64,000 nucleotides of DNA from Pomphorhynchus laevis. Lineage: Eukaryota > Acanthocephala > Palaeacanthocephala > Echinorhynchida > Pomphorhynchidae. Below the pieces are notes generated by a model that had not been told where the DNA came from, did not search any database, and worked only from the letters and a program-made list of their open reading frames with translations. The DNA lies in NCBI GenBank assembly GCA_012934845.2, contig WNNJ02001835.1, positions 116,008 to 180,007 of the forward strand. The letters are read 5' to 3'. Every line of letters starts with the position of its first letter. Within the stretch, counting starts at the first letter, position 1. Made by a program: the position numbers and the translations under genes. Shown here one piece after another: positions 11,201 to 22,734 of this stretch.

Positions 11201-14200
11201 TCTTTATTTTTCATTTATTAATGGTACAGAATACGTAGACTCAGTTAGCTGATCTGATAATGTTAATATTGCATAACATTATTTACAAATATACAAATAT
11301 ATGTTTAATTACAAATATATGATATATATAATATTATATATAATGGCCCCGCTACTATGTTGGGTCAAGGAATAAGGACGAAACCTGATAGTATAGCGGT
11401 TCCTCCTGATAACCTCTAATCCTTATTCTTTTTCATCGTCTGTTATTTATTAGTCAATTTATAAAAATTGACTTCTATCTTAAATTTTAACTTGATATAA
11501 ATATAAATTGTATAAAATCTTATATAATTATTTATTATTTTCTTTATTTTTATTTATATATCGTATAAAATAGGTAGACTCCGTTAGCTGATCTAATAAT
11601 GCTAATATTACATTACGTTATTTATAATATATGATATTTATACAAATATATAATATATATAATATTATATATAATGGTACATAATATAATAGAACTGTTC
11701 GGAAAATAAAATATTAATACTTATATTGAACATACAAACATGTAATATTTATAATAATATAAATATTATATGTAATATTATATAATATTGTATAATATTA
11801 TTTTGCCCGACGACTTTAGATCAATCTCTTTATATCATGAACGTTTAAGGATAATCTTAGCTAAAGGAGAACGATAATCTTAGCTAAGGCGACTTTTAAA
11901 ACACGGACTTATACAGTCCGTATTATAAAATAGGGACTTAGTTATCTATTCTGATAATATTAATATGATAATATGATAATATTATTTATAATTATTTATA
12001 ATTTATAAAAGAAGGTGTAATTCAATTATTACTTTGACGATTAGATAACATTAGTTGAATTATTAATTTAATAATTTGAAGCATTAATTCAATTATTAAA
12101 CAAAATATAATTTTAAAATTGCACCATTAAATATAAAACAGGGAATCGATAACAATACTTTTAATAAAAACAGTAGAACTCCATTATTAAGGCGAAATCG
12201 AAATTTCACCATTACAATGTGGATCACCTTACAATACACGAAACACTTTGAGAATATATTCATACATTATATGAATATATATTATCATATATAATTATAT
12301 TATATTGTTGATATATTATTACATTTTATATTTATTATGATATATAATAATTTTATCATTATTACGGAATTATTATTTTGCCCGACGACTTTAGATCAAT
12401 ATCTTTATATTGTTCTTACTATCAACTCGTCAAGGGTAATCTTAGTTAAAAGAGAACGATATTGTTCAGGCGACTTTTAAAATACGGACTTATACAGTCC
12501 GTATTATAAAATAGGGACTTAGTTATCTATTCTAATTTATAAAATTCTATTTAAAAATACGAATTTCTAAAATAACAGGTGATAGTTACCATAAAATATT
12601 TGTGCATTCAAACAAAACATTTATCGAGATCAAAATAGAGATAGAATTTAATATATTTTGATCTTTCCTGCATTGATGCACCATGTTAATTGGATTCATC
12701 AACTGCTATAGAAAACTATATTATTGAAACAATTACATATGGTTTTGCGTGTGATTTAATTCCATATTCGACAAGGGCGTATTGCAGCAGTCTGATGCTT
12801 TCTTCCTGATCTGTATATTCAGCAGATTGGATCATTATTATTACATTTCATATTTATTATGATATGTAATAATTTTATCATTATTACGGAATTATTATTT
12901 TGACCGACGACTTAAGATCAATCTCTTTATATTGTTCTACTTATTTGATCTAATTCTTAACAATTTATTCGTTTTCATTTAATTTAAAAATTTAAGTTAT
13001 CCTGAGATTATTTTATTTATTCACTTTTTCCTTTCGGCTTGTGTAGATTAATTATTAACTACAAATGATAAAATTATTGTAATTTACAAAGTAAGGTTCC
13101 TAGGGATGAGATAGCAAGGCCTCACTATTCAAAATCTGAAGGAAAGAAGAAAAAAAGGAAAAAAATTAAGTTTTAATTGAGTCAATAAAATGTAAGCCCG
13201 TGCCTTAAAAATATTAAAAATTATATTTCATTAAATATTATAATATAATATTATTATAATATTATAATATAATATATGTTGAATATAATATTATAAATTA
13301 ATTTCATTATAATATTATATTATAATATTTAAGTTAGCTGATCTGGTTTATTTAAGATTTGTGATCTAAAGCGTTTTTTAAATGAGAAATATAAATCAAT
13401 AAAATATTATAAAAAAAATAAATTTAAACAATCAAACAAAAAATATTTATGAATGTATAATAAACAATTTTCTTTATATTAGAATAAGGTACACTAAATA
13501 ATCAAATTGTATCAGAGGAAATACATCATTAGTATGTATTTGTAGTTGCTATGTTGAGTCCAAGAATAGGGGCTGAAACCTGATAACATAGCAGTTTCTT
13601 CTTATGACCTCTAATTCTTTTTATCGAATACATCGTGTATTATTTATTAGTCAATTCATAAAAATTGACTTTTATTTTAAATTTTAATAATTAAATCTTA
13701 TTTATTATTTATAATTATTTATCTTTATTTTTAATTTATGTATAGTATAAATACGTAAACTCAGTTAGCTGATCTAATCATAATGAACAATTTAGCGAAT
13801 ATGAAAATACATATTTAGTCATTCACATAATTCATGAATTTAATTTATTTTCATTAATTTAATTTATTAATTTAATTAATTTTCTTGAATTTGTTTTCGA
13901 GTTGCATTGTCAAGAAATCATTTAAAATAAAGCACATATTTAATTTTAAATTAAAAATGTAAAACATTCATATTTTATTTTCACACATAATATTCCATAA
14001 AATAAGTTAATAATTTTGAAGCTATATTTATAAACCACTTTTATTAAAGAACTTTATTTAAGTGAAGCATTTTAACAGTATATCTCTTTAAACTGGAAAT
14101 TGCATAAAAATGTTAAGTTATTGGCTTGTGTTGCAACAATAATTGCATTTTATTTTTGCGTCATAAAGGAATTTTATTATTTTTTATTTTACAAGGAACT

Positions 14201-17200
14201 GGTAAATTAAATAGATTTAATAAAATTTGTATTATCTAGATAATGAATATCGATTGCACAAAGCGAATATGATAATCCGATCGATTCACGATATTATCGA
14301 TATTGTGTGCGATCCTCGGGTTAGTGAATTTGTTTACTGAATAACATTATGAGACTTTACTCTTTACAGCAAACGATTGAAAGTATCAGTGATGATCTAT
14401 TTAAGCGCTTACACTCAAGTATAATGCATTATTGTGTTGATCTGCCTTTTAGTTTTCAGATAACGAAGACTCATCAGAAGGTTACGTTCATAGCTTACTG
14501 GCAGTATATTTTAAACATAAGTTTATCATTCTAGAAGAGGTTAACTAACCTAAATTTGTTGTCCATCGAATTACTTTTACGTTACAAAAACGGAATTCAG
14601 CTGATACAACATACCAACGCAGTTTGCTATATTTTAGATTTGATCATCAATGGTGAAATGACTGCTGAACTGACCAGAACGTTGAATATAATTCTTAATC
14701 ATCACAAACTTAAACTACCTCAACGTAGGTCTTTAAATTCTCAATATTTGTATTATTAGCATTACTGATTAGAATTAATTACATCTATCTTTCTTAATAA
14801 TAAATAATAATACATTCGTAGCGAGGTTGCGACATCTTCACAACCTCGATACGAATGTGCTGTTCAGTCGTAGAGACCGAACCAAAGCTGTCTAGAGTAC
14901 CGCAATCTATAAACTTTGAGAACAGCTCAACCACAAATGACGACGAAGCAAGACTTTATATAGTTTGCACTTGACTTGGAAGTAAAAGATTCGCGTGGAC
15001 ATTTTTCGATTTCACAATATTTTCGATATTTGCCGAATCTTACATTACGATAGTGCCACAGAAAGCTTTCGAGTATAATGAAAAATGAAAAAACAAAAAG
15101 TACTTGGAAAGGATACGATTAATGGAAAACGCTTATTTCTCCCCATTGCTATTTTCTACTTATGGCGGTATAGGTGAATGCGCATGGAGTATTCTTCAAA
15201 TAATGTCATCAAAGATAGCCACACTCAAACATTCCAACTACAACCAAGAACTGTCGAAATTTAAAACAAAATTAGTATTATCCATTGTCGATGCGGCATC
15301 AAATTGTCTACGAGCCCCTCGTTTCACACGAGCGTTTCACATACAATCTGGGAGAAGTGAAGCCGGCTAAGGATTTAATGGACTATAACAAAGAACAAGA
15401 TTTTATTATTTAGTTAAGGCAATTTTGATATTATTATACTGTAAAAAAAATTAAAAATTTAATCGTCATTCTCCATACATTTGAAAATGTGATTTTTTAA
15501 TTAAGAAATTATATTTTGTTAAGTTTTTGAAATTAGGAAAATCGTGAAATTTAATACTTTATGCACATATGCTATTATTATGAAATGCTCTAAAACAGCA
15601 TTTTATAAACTAAAACATGTGATATTTCGATAAAAATACGTACGTCATTAGTAGTACGTCGTTAGTACTACTAATGACGTACTACATCAATAGTAGGTCA
15701 TTTTCATATTAATCTCAAATTTGCTAGTAAACAGACTCTTAAAAATAAGTTTTGTTATTAATATCAAGAATAAATTATTTTAACACATTGAAGATTACGA
15801 ATAAATTTAAATAAATTTAACATTTAAAAATAATTTTAGAGTTTTAAAATTTACTCTTGTGATGTTAAGCCCTTTTAAGAATTAACGTTTCTTAATTTCT
15901 ATGTCGATGATAATATCATAAATTAAATATTTTACACAATAATTAATATTTAAATAATATTAAATAATATTAATTAATATTAAATAACGTTAATTATTCC
16001 TATTTTAGCATTTAGAAAGCTGTTTCAAGAACAAATACTGTCATCAGCTCAAAATCGTCATAATTTATCTAATGAAAGACTTCGCAGCTTGGAACTCATA
16101 AAGTTCCCCGGAAAATTTCATCTACTATGCGAAACAATTAGTGCTTATTTATCTGCGGAAGAATTTAATGATAAATTCGATCGGTTACTGACTATGCTTA
16201 CTCAGTGTAAACATTCTGCTTTGAAATCTTCTGTGATTGCAGGTATTTTCATTTTTAGTCAAATGTGTTTTATATTTTTAAAATAAAAAATTGATATTAA
16301 TTTTTAAACCTTCAATGTTGATCTTATCCGTAATGTTGATTTTATCTGTAATTTTGATCTTATCCGTAATGCTGCTTTTACCGATTTAGTAAAAGATAAC
16401 GATTAAAATAAGATTTATTTAACTATATTAAGATTTAATAAGATTTAATCATTATTTAAGATTTAAATAATGGCTTAATGACATTACGTATTCTTAGTTT
16501 CTATAATCCATCAACTAAGAAAAGTAATTTACAAAAATAATTAAATTATTATGTATTTTGCTTTCATAAAAATAAAACATTTAAAATTTAATTCATTTAG
16601 ATTATATATAGCTATTTTTGAGTCATTATATGTGGTAATATTGAATTTAGATTACTAGCTTGTAAATCATTTTTTTGTTTTCATTTAATACAGGCTTGTA
16701 TAAAATGGAATATTTTCTCTTTCCCGTGCATATGGTTGATAAAATAAACCTTTCTATCGTAATTAATATATTTATTATAATAAATAATTATTAAACATTT
16801 TGTATTAACTTCATTATAAAAAAATATTAGTAATATTATTATCAAAATAATATTATTAATAATATTATTAATATGCCCTATTTGAAGGGAACCGCGGAAC
16901 TGTAAAATTTATTAAATTATTATTCTAAAAAAATTAATAATATTATATTATTAAAATAATAAGGGTATTACCAATATATATATTGGTTGATTGAGTTCAA
17001 GCTGCGTGCCTGGATCCAAAAGGATCCAGGCACGCAGCTTGGATCCAGGCACTAAATGACCAATATAATAGATTACAAAGGAAACAGCACCGCCTATATA
17101 TACTTTAATGAAGTGTAGAAAACAGGCAAAGACACTTATAATTTATTTAAACGTTTTGTCGTTTATAGGGACTTCGTCAGTATATTGTCTGTTAATTATT

Positions 17201-20200
17201 TTTCAAACGTTTTTACCTTAAAAAGTTTGAATTAAGTTATTATAAATTATAGGTGTCTTTGCCTGTTTTCTACACTTTATTAAGGTATATATAATGATTT
17301 GTAGTGTCGAGAGCGCTATATGGATTATAATTCTGTTATGAATTATGAATTGTATTAATTCTATAAATTAATAATAAAGTCATTAACTAAACCCCTCCAT
17401 GGCTGATATGATTCCTCTTTCAGCCGCAATCATGATATTTATATTTCAAATATGGACAAACATGTCCATATATTTGTCCATATATGGACATATATGTGTG
17501 TCCAAACACAAATGCTTGTTAAAGTCAGCTTCCTACATGCCATATGTTTGTAGTATATTATTTATAGTGGCAAATTACTTTTATATCATTTATAATGGCA
17601 AATGTGCGCCTCTGCGAGCTTACAAGCCTACGTAAAAGAAAAAAAAACAAATATGGGAAATAAAATAAAATGTAAAATTTATTTGTTGATAAAATTAAAG
17701 CAAGTATATGAAGGTAATGTGGCAAGACGTCAGGGAAAACAAAAAATATTGAGTGGTTCGTTCAAGAGGTGTGATAGAATTTTCAGTTTGATAAGATGTT
17801 GAGGGAATACATTTCTTGGTTTATTGTGCTGGATGAGCCATAGTGTAGGAACGTATACGTTGTTTGAAAATTGAAAGCAATGATAAAGAACGGATGTACG
17901 CTGGCAAAGAATTCCAGGCAATTGGATCAGCGACGATAAAAGAGCGGAGGACATAGTTAGTTGAGTGCGAAGCGACGTGGAGAAGTAGAGAATTACTTGA
18001 TCGCAGAGCTAAGAAGGCATAGATAAGTTAGATAAGCAATGTGTAATTAGGATGGTGAGTGACAAAATAGAAGACGAAAGGTAACAATACGCAAAACGAA
18101 GTTCACACAAAGGTTGATGGTAGGCCAAGATAAAACGGAAAGATGAATGGAAATAGATCGAAGCGGCAAAGACGCAAGATGACACGAGCAGCAAAGTTTA
18201 TGATACGTTGGAGAGATAACAGCGCACAATCGGAATAGATTGTTTTAATTTTTTAGTAACCTATACTTTATAATTAAGAATATAAAGTCTAGTTTACTGA
18301 TTTATATATCAGAGATTTAGTCCTTTAAGAGTATATATTTGCTAGCGTATATTACGGTAGAGCAGGAATGTTTTTATTTTAATAAATCGAGTGTTATTAT
18401 GGGTGGATTTTAGTTCTTTCATTTTAGCAAATTTACCAGGTTGATTTTTTATCAATTCTATTTTTCTAATTATTTGATAGAATTAAAAAAATTGAATCGC
18501 CAATTAATTAAAGTCAAATTATGATGTTATGGTATTCTGACCAAAATCAACCAACAATATGAAACAAAAGTTGTTCTTTTAACTTATATTTTGCTAAGCA
18601 TTTTACGTTTTTTAATTATTTATCGATTTTATTTGCAAATAAAAAGATAAATACATAAATATTTAGATATTTACATAACTTATTGGAATCAAATCCCAGT
18701 TAGTTCACGCACCCTAGCCTTAGATTTGATAAACGTAATGCCCTACAATGCGGACACATTTCTAGCATTAAGAAATATAATGATTTGTGATGATTTTCCG
18801 TGCAGCCATATTAACAGAGTTATGTCAAATCTGCAGCAAATGTAAGTCTGAATTGTTTTTATCGACTACCGTTTATTTTTTTTAAATATCAGTGTGCTAT
18901 CTGCAAATGATGATAAGGATGTGCTACATTCAATTACATGCTTCTTGTACACACTTTTTGCAGGTTACAATTGTAAGATCAATCTTTGTAAATTCATTGA
19001 GTATTTTTGCAGGGCATTCAAGCTCTGAGTACGATAGTTTGCTTATTAATGAAAATTGTGATAACAAAGAAGCCATACATAATCTATGGAATCAACCTAT
19101 AACCTCACTGAAACGTCATCTCTTTATTTGCAAGGTGCAGTAAAATTTTTTGTTGCTTCTTGATGTTGATTTTTTAATTTTAAAGTTACTTTTGTCTGCA
19201 GAAATTCGACAATAAGAATTAATTAATCAATTTAATTTGAATTAATATTAATTTAATTAATACGGAAAAACCTGTTTAGTTTAAGCAGTGAGTTAAGATA
19301 GAATTGGACGTGAACGCCTTGAATGAATATCCATGACTCTATCAATATGTTACGTTTCCTGATATTTTGTAAATAGTCTTAATTTTTAAAATATGTATAG
19401 AATTGAACTATAAAGATCAAAGCAACAATTTCAAAGACTCAATCACTTCAATAGTAAATGGAGATAATAATAAGCGAATTGTATTACTTTTTAAAGTCGA
19501 AGATCTGTAGCAATCGCAAACAAATTTGCCCTTTAAAATGAATATTATAAATAAAAAAAGTTAAAATTTAATCGTAGAGTATTTTCATTAACTTATCGAC
19601 AGTATAAAGCCGTGCATAAACTAAAGAAACTAATTGCAAACATCTTAGTCGATTAGCACAACAAAAATCTGAGAATTATAAAGTTCAATCCATATTTAGC
19701 TATTTCAATAAAATGTTACGTGTAGCAGATTATTTACATTAATCTTTCCAAAAAGGTTAATGTAAATAACTTGAGTTTCTACCAAAATGACAAGTCCAAT
19801 CATGTTAACATTCTTCAAATAGTTATTTGATGGCATCAGTCCTTACAAAATTGATATGTTATGTATTTAATGTAAATATATTATTTAAATTATGAATAAT
19901 TAATAATTAATAAAGTGTAAATTATTAATAATAATCATACTCAATTAATTATAATGATAAATATAATCTATTTATCATTGTTTTATATATTAAATTTAAC
20001 CTAATTTTAAAATGAATAATTTAAACTATACCGAATCTTATAATTTATTATAAATCATGCTTTTGTAATTTCCAGTCACGTTTCTTGTCATATTTTATGT
20101 TTTAGGCGGCTATCACATACCTTGGAGTAATTCATTTAATAACCATTCCGATTCATTTTGGGTTGCTTGCTATTTTTGTAAGTAAACATTTTTTTAAAAT

Positions 20201-22157
20201 ATGCAATTTATTGTTTTTATTTAATTAAATAATTTATTTGATTATTTATATTATGATTAATTTTTTATAAATAAATAATTATTTATTTGTAAATAAATAA
20301 TTATTTATAAATAATTAATTAATTAACATTTATTTATAATTAATTAATTAATTAATAAACATTTATTTACATAATAAATAAATAAACATTTATTTATGAT
20401 TAATTATTTATAAATAAATAATTATTTATTAAATTAAGTTAATAAATTGCACCATTTTTAAAATTTAAAAAATCATTGTTGAATAGTTTTAAAAACTAAT
20501 TTTAGTTTTCATAGTTTTTTCTAAATATAAATTTTCAGCTTCATTTTCTATACCTCCAGTAATTTTTTAATGATGATTTAATTTTGCTTATTGACAATAT
20601 GTTATTTTTCAGATGCACTGTTTTTAATGAACAAATGATTCTTTAAGTTTGTAAATAAGCATTTTTGATCAATTACAATTTAAATTATTAAAATTGGAAT
20701 CGATATTCTCTCCGGTCGTTTTATGACAAACGATCAGCTTTTTATTTAATAAATTTAAATATTGGATTTAATAAAATGCTAAGTGGCATTTTGTATTTTG
20801 TCTATTTACCCATTACCTTTACCTAATTACGCTGACATGGTTCAGCCTTTCTAATTAGATTCGGAAACGTTTTCAAATGCAAATTATGATATCTAAAAAA
20901 GCGATACACGGTAAGTATGCTTATGTGAGTGCGTAATTTGTAAGAATATATGAATCATCGCTCTTGACACATCTGTAAAATTTGCAGGTAGAACTGGCCT
21001 TTTTCCGGAGTAGTAACGATTTTAAACAGATGATATTTGTTTTTCTGTAATTGTTTATGTTTACGAAACTCGTCAGGCACGAAATATTTCATAATTCGTT
21101 TTTGGTTTGTATGTTCGTTTGCTGATTGAACCGGTTTTCCAAGAATTGCCAAGTGTTCAAAAACTACGTCATCAATGAATTTATCTCTTGATAGTTGGCA
21201 TAAAAGTGAATCGAATCCATCAAATTTTTGCAAAATAGGATGATCCAAAATAAAACCGAATAAAAATGATATTTTTGCAAAAAATAAACCGAGTTTATTT
21301 TTTTAATAAAACCGAGATTTTAGCTTATTATAATGTTATCATTGAATAATTGCGCAATTAAAGTAATAACGACAAATCTAGACAGCTAAAATGAACAATT
21401 AAAATTATTTATTTAGATCTTTTGTATAAAATCGTTAACTTTGGAGCTGGATAAGTAAACGAATTCGAAATAATCTAATATTATTTGATATAATTTAATA
21501 TTTCCTACTAAATGTTGTGTTGCGTGCAGTATTGCAGAGAAATACTGCACGAGAAATACTTCATATTCTGGTACTGCTCTACATTTTAAAAGATAATTAA
21601 AATTTTCAGCAACTAAAAGCTACAGGTGAGTAGGATTTTCAGTTATGAATAAACGTAACATGCATGATTTTATGTAGTATTTACAATCATTTGTTAATAT
21701 TTTGCTTCCTTAAATAAATAATTAAAGTAATTATTGAAACTTACAATAAGTTTAATGACATACAACTTTTAAGTTGAATTTAATAATTCTCAATTACTTC
21801 ATTAGTTAATATTTGGGCGATATTTACTTTGTTTTAGCAATAGGTGGTTTATGCTAAAATGAGTAGTTATTTAAATTGTCAGTTGTCGATTCTATTTTTA
21901 TAAAGAGGTAATAAACGAGTTTTGAATTCTCTGTTTAGAAGCTATTTCCTGGTTACAATCAATGCCTAATGAATGTGCCTCCTAATTTAGTAACTGGTCA
22001 TTACTTACTAAGCTGCGAAATATCTCAACTGAATTCTAGTTATATCCATAAAAGGAAGGACCTTATTCATTTTGATCAAATTATTAAGGAATGTAACGAT
22101 ACACACGAAAGCTGCAGAGTGAATAAAGTCTTCGCGGAGTTGGGAATCAGCTTTTAA
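5209..22157 (+). CDS. TEX10: TEX10/Ipi1-like pre-rRNA-processing protein, 12 exons, 689 aa
   Basis: Exons: 5209-5376, 5428-6002, 6080-6165, 14240-14319, 14370-14480, 14535-14724, 16009-16242, 18700-18841, 18893-18963, 19013-19134, 20106-20177 and 21939-22157. Introns are GT-AG, all phases agree, and the total is 2070 nt. The N-terminus has the Ipi1/TEX10 signature: FRKKHLKPGRKIKRIN, then LTKPTVHVRKLVLLDQL (residues about 13-44), followed by a HEAT-like helical region with VRDGLNKFIAL and HVRHDGLLVLDILLK. The family acts with PELP1/Rix1 and WDR18/Ipi3 in nucleolar 60S maturation. The middle and C-terminus are helical and were joined by phase, not by recognised motifs. Human TEX10 is longer (about 929 aa). 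The exon 1 donor (GTCGTA) is weak, and the exon 3 acceptor could be 6077. A poly(A) signal candidate is AATAAA at 22348. Introns 1, 4, 5, 8 and 9 are 49-54 bp, while intron 3 is 8 kb. Confidence 0.85.
6166..7378 (+). other. Start of 8-kb intron 3 of the TEX10-like gene
   Basis: AT-rich intron sequence with no convincing coding frame. Around 7080-7130 there is a worn Penelope-type terminus (GTATAAAATACAGAATCTAC followed by TTATCTGATT). I see nothing else that I can assign. Confidence 0.5.
7379..7870. repeat. 15-bp minisatellite (TTTAATGTGGACAGA)n, about 33 copies
   Basis: The unit TTTAATGTGGACAGA repeats about 33 times with almost no variation; two adjacent units (about 7784-7813) carry TTTTATG. 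Because the period is a multiple of three and stop-free in two plus-strand frames, it opens long frames (repeating FNVDR or MWTDL). These are artefacts of the repeat, not a gene. It lies in intron 3 of the TEX10-like gene, directly against the end of a minus-strand LINE. Confidence 0.95.
7871..10200 (-). mobile_element. Non-LTR retrotransposon copy 1 (VRPIAIG-LRRL family)
   Basis: Minus-strand frames 9304-8867 and 8860-8123 encode most of an RT. They show VRPTAIGYTLRHLTIKVA, LIKLAFHNAFNRMDRSVMI (motif A region) and a worn GAQQG (motif B). WYLNEGILDG stands where the family has WYLDDGTLGG (motif C), so key acidic residues have changed. LNAAKCEL and the thumb follow. N-terminal pieces continue to about 10200 (DVRGALRMFLDG...). 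The copy is decayed by stops and frame changes. Two other copies of the family are at 54930-56080 (+) and 61600-62590 (-). It sits inside intron 3 of the TEX10-like gene, antisense to it. Confidence 0.8.
10256..10700. repeat. About 80-bp tandem repeat, roughly 5.5 copies
   Basis: GTGAATCGAG recurs at about 10326, 10403, 10484, 10565 and 10647, each within a unit containing GCAACTGCT(A/G)TACAATT and GAATTGCTCGAC. The copies are diverged (about 80-90% alike by eye). The array lies just upstream (in the LINE's orientation) of the LINE copy at 7871-10200, so it may be that element's 5' untranslated repeat. It is short and open by chance in one frame, and I do not call it coding. Confidence 0.8.
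10701..11040. other. Unassigned AT-rich intron segment
   Basis: No gene or recognisable repeat except the AATATATAATATATC-like simple sequence near 10965-11000. Confidence 0.4.
11041..11600 (+). repeat. Penelope terminal repeats, two partial copies
   Basis: A tail-only piece (about 11080-11260) ends ATACGTAGACTCAGTTAGCT. A fuller piece (11344-11600) holds the hairpin core, CGAAACCTGATAG, the TCAATTTATAAAAATTGAC palindrome and a TAGGTAGACTCCGTTAGCTG terminus. Its stem is partly broken compared with the 4666-4714 copy. Confidence 0.75.
11805..12945. repeat. Dispersed/tandem repeat with GCCCGACGACTTTAGATCAA motif, three copies
   Basis: A segment starting TTTTGCCCGACGACTTTAGA occurs at about 11811 and 12376 and, in worn form (TTTTGACCGACGACTTAAGA), at 12898. 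The first two continue about 150 bp through AGGCGACTTTTAAAA and CGGACTTATACAGTCCG to AGTTATCTATTCT. The stretch preceding the second and third copies (ATTACGGAATTATTATTTTG, with about 70 bp upstream) is also shared at a spacing near 530 bp. I cannot assign a family, and there is no coding potential. Confidence 0.75.
12946..13499. other. AT-rich intron segment
   Basis: A low-complexity ATATTATAATATT-rich run lies at 13210-13330, followed by a partial Penelope terminus (AAGTTAGCTGATCTGG) near 13331. Nothing else is recognisable. Confidence 0.5.
13500..13790 (+). repeat. Penelope terminal repeat with compensated hairpin
   Basis: Stem GCTATGTT (13548-13555) pairs with AACATAGC (13585-13592). The copy at 4666-4714 has GCTATGCT with AGCATAGC, so a C-G pair has become a T-A pair. 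The loop keeps TGAAACCTGATA. The tail ends ATACGTAAACTCAGTTAGCT. Confidence 0.8.
13791..14239 (+). other. 3' end of intron 3 of the TEX10-like gene
   Basis: AT-rich sequence with no identifiable element. It ends with the acceptor TATTATCTAG before exon 4. Confidence 0.6.
15040..15372 (+). mobile_element. Retroelement ORF remnant (C-terminal 'PLVFSTxGGMG' type)
   Basis: An 88-codon frame (15104-15370) reads LERIRLMENAYFSPLLFSTY, then GGIGE, and near its end NCLRAPRF. I recognise this from the C-terminal part of many unannotated invertebrate retroelement proteins (YEQRIREVEHGSFTPLVFSTSGGMG). I cannot place the family securely. It lies in intron 6 of the TEX10-like gene and is not spliced into it. 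Confidence 0.5.
15373..16008 (+). other. Remainder of intron 6
   Basis: AT-rich, with no coding signal. It contains the hairpin at 15640-15682 and an AATATTAATTA-rich run near 15940-15990 ahead of the exon 7 acceptor. Confidence 0.5.
15640..15682. repeat. Perfect 18-bp inverted repeat
   Basis: GTACGTCATTAGTAGTAC (15640-15657) and its exact reverse complement (15665-15682) flank a 7-base loop. GTCATTA motifs also occur in the Penelope terminal repeats, so this may derive from one of them. Confidence 0.9.
16243..16998 (+). other. First part of intron 7
   Basis: Only AT-rich sequence. A short three-fold repeat of GATCTTATCCGTAATGTTG-like units lies at 16319-16385. No gene is visible. Confidence 0.5.
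16999..17040. repeat. Perfect 19-bp GC-rich inverted repeat
   Basis: AAGCTGCGTGCCTGGATCC (16999-17017) and its reverse complement (17022-17040) are separated by AAAA. A further GGATCCAGGCA follows. It is GC-rich within an AT-rich intron. It could be a transposon terminus or footprint, but no matching partner is seen in the window. Confidence 0.9.
17095..17291 (-). mobile_element. Canonical Penelope terminal remnant with inverted arms and hammerhead-like core
   Basis: Arms at about 17095-17145 and 17241-17291 are near-perfect inverted repeats; both contain AAAACAGGCAAAGACAC or its complement. Between them, on the minus strand, CTGACGA (17180-17174) is followed by GTC (17172-17170), a loop, GAC (17160-17158) and AAAAC. 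This is the order of a hammerhead core (CUGANGA, stem II, GAAAC), with the first G of GAAAC replaced by A. AAACG / CGTTT could form stem III. Hammerhead motifs are known in Penelope terminal repeats, so this is probably a decayed one. Confidence 0.6.
17650..18240 (-). mobile_element. LINE fragment (L2/CR1-like), C-terminal end of RT ORF
   Basis: Minus-strand frames include ALRSSNSLLLHVASHSTNY, then RSFIVADPIAWNSLPAYIRS and LSIFKQRI. This is the well-known LINE C-terminal pattern LRSSSSLLL...RSFSVAAPKLWNSLPxxIR...FKxxL. Upstream worn pieces continue to about 18240. Frames shift in at least one place. It lies in intron 7 of the TEX10-like gene, in antisense. Confidence 0.75.
19135..20105 (+). 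other. Intron 10 of the TEX10-like gene
   Basis: AT-rich, with short repeats of TTAATTAATT type and no recognised element. A 20-bp class inverted pair (AGATTATTTACATTAA / TTAATGTAAATAA) lies near 19727-19771. Confidence 0.5.
20178..21938 (+). other. Intron 11 of the TEX10-like gene
   Basis: It begins with a dense run of AATTAATTATTTATAAATAA simple sequence (20215-20440). One minus-strand frame (20955-21248) is listed separately. No other coding or repeat signal is seen. Confidence 0.5.
20955..21248 (-). CDS. Unrecognised open frame, up to 97 codons, in an intron
   Basis: The minus-strand frame contains FDGFDSLLCQLSRDKFIDDV, VFEHLAILGKPV, KYFVPDEFRKHKQL and QFYLQILQMCQER, then stops. Its codon use and residue mix look protein-like rather than random. 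There is no ATG at its start; the frame opens with TTG. No acceptor lies near the start, though CTATCAAG at about 21191 could serve. It could be a terminal exon of an antisense gene, a retroposed gene piece, or chance. I do not recognise the family. Confidence 0.3.
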   Translation of the reverse strand: MDHPILQKFDGFDSLLCQLSRDKFIDDVVFEHLAILGKPVQSANEHTNQKRIMKYFVPDEFRKHKQLQKNKYHLFKIVTTPEKGQFYLQILQMCQER

Positions 22158-22734
22158 AGTTGTATATGCAAATAATAATGTACACTTTGTTTAATATTCG
22201 TTCAGTACATTGGCTTTAATGTGCAAGACCACAATATGTTGTGTGCTACACTATGAGATATTAGGCAGCGCAATTGACGATGTGTTTGAGAAAACGAAAT
22301 CTTTGTTCAAAAATAGAATGCCATAACAACGATTTTTCTGTCAGTTAAATAAATAATAATCTTCGTCGCCTTTACTATCGTCAACGTCTAGAATAATAGC
22401 AACAAAATTGGAACTTGGCAAATTTCTTCTGAATCACAACTTGCTAAAAGAAAATAATAGTTTTTTATAACATCTGGACGAATAATCTATAACTTCTACA
22501 ATATCAAACCATTTCTAAACGCAATAAAATTGTGTAAATATTAATATTTTCTTATTTTCGCTTAACGAATTCACACCAAACATTGTGGTTGGAGTGAATG
22601 TTTTGCTCAAAAATATCAAACATTGCTTAAATATGAAGATACTAAGTCATATCAGTTAACTAAGTATACCATACATAGACTAAATTCAGTCTGCAATACT
22701 ACCAGGCCTCGGTCTAACAACTATTCGTCGACAC
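22158..22734. other. Intergenic spacer after the TEX10-like gene
   Basis: It holds the probable 3'UTR, with AATAAA at 22348-22353 about 190 nt beyond the stop. No other feature is recognised. Confidence 0.5.
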
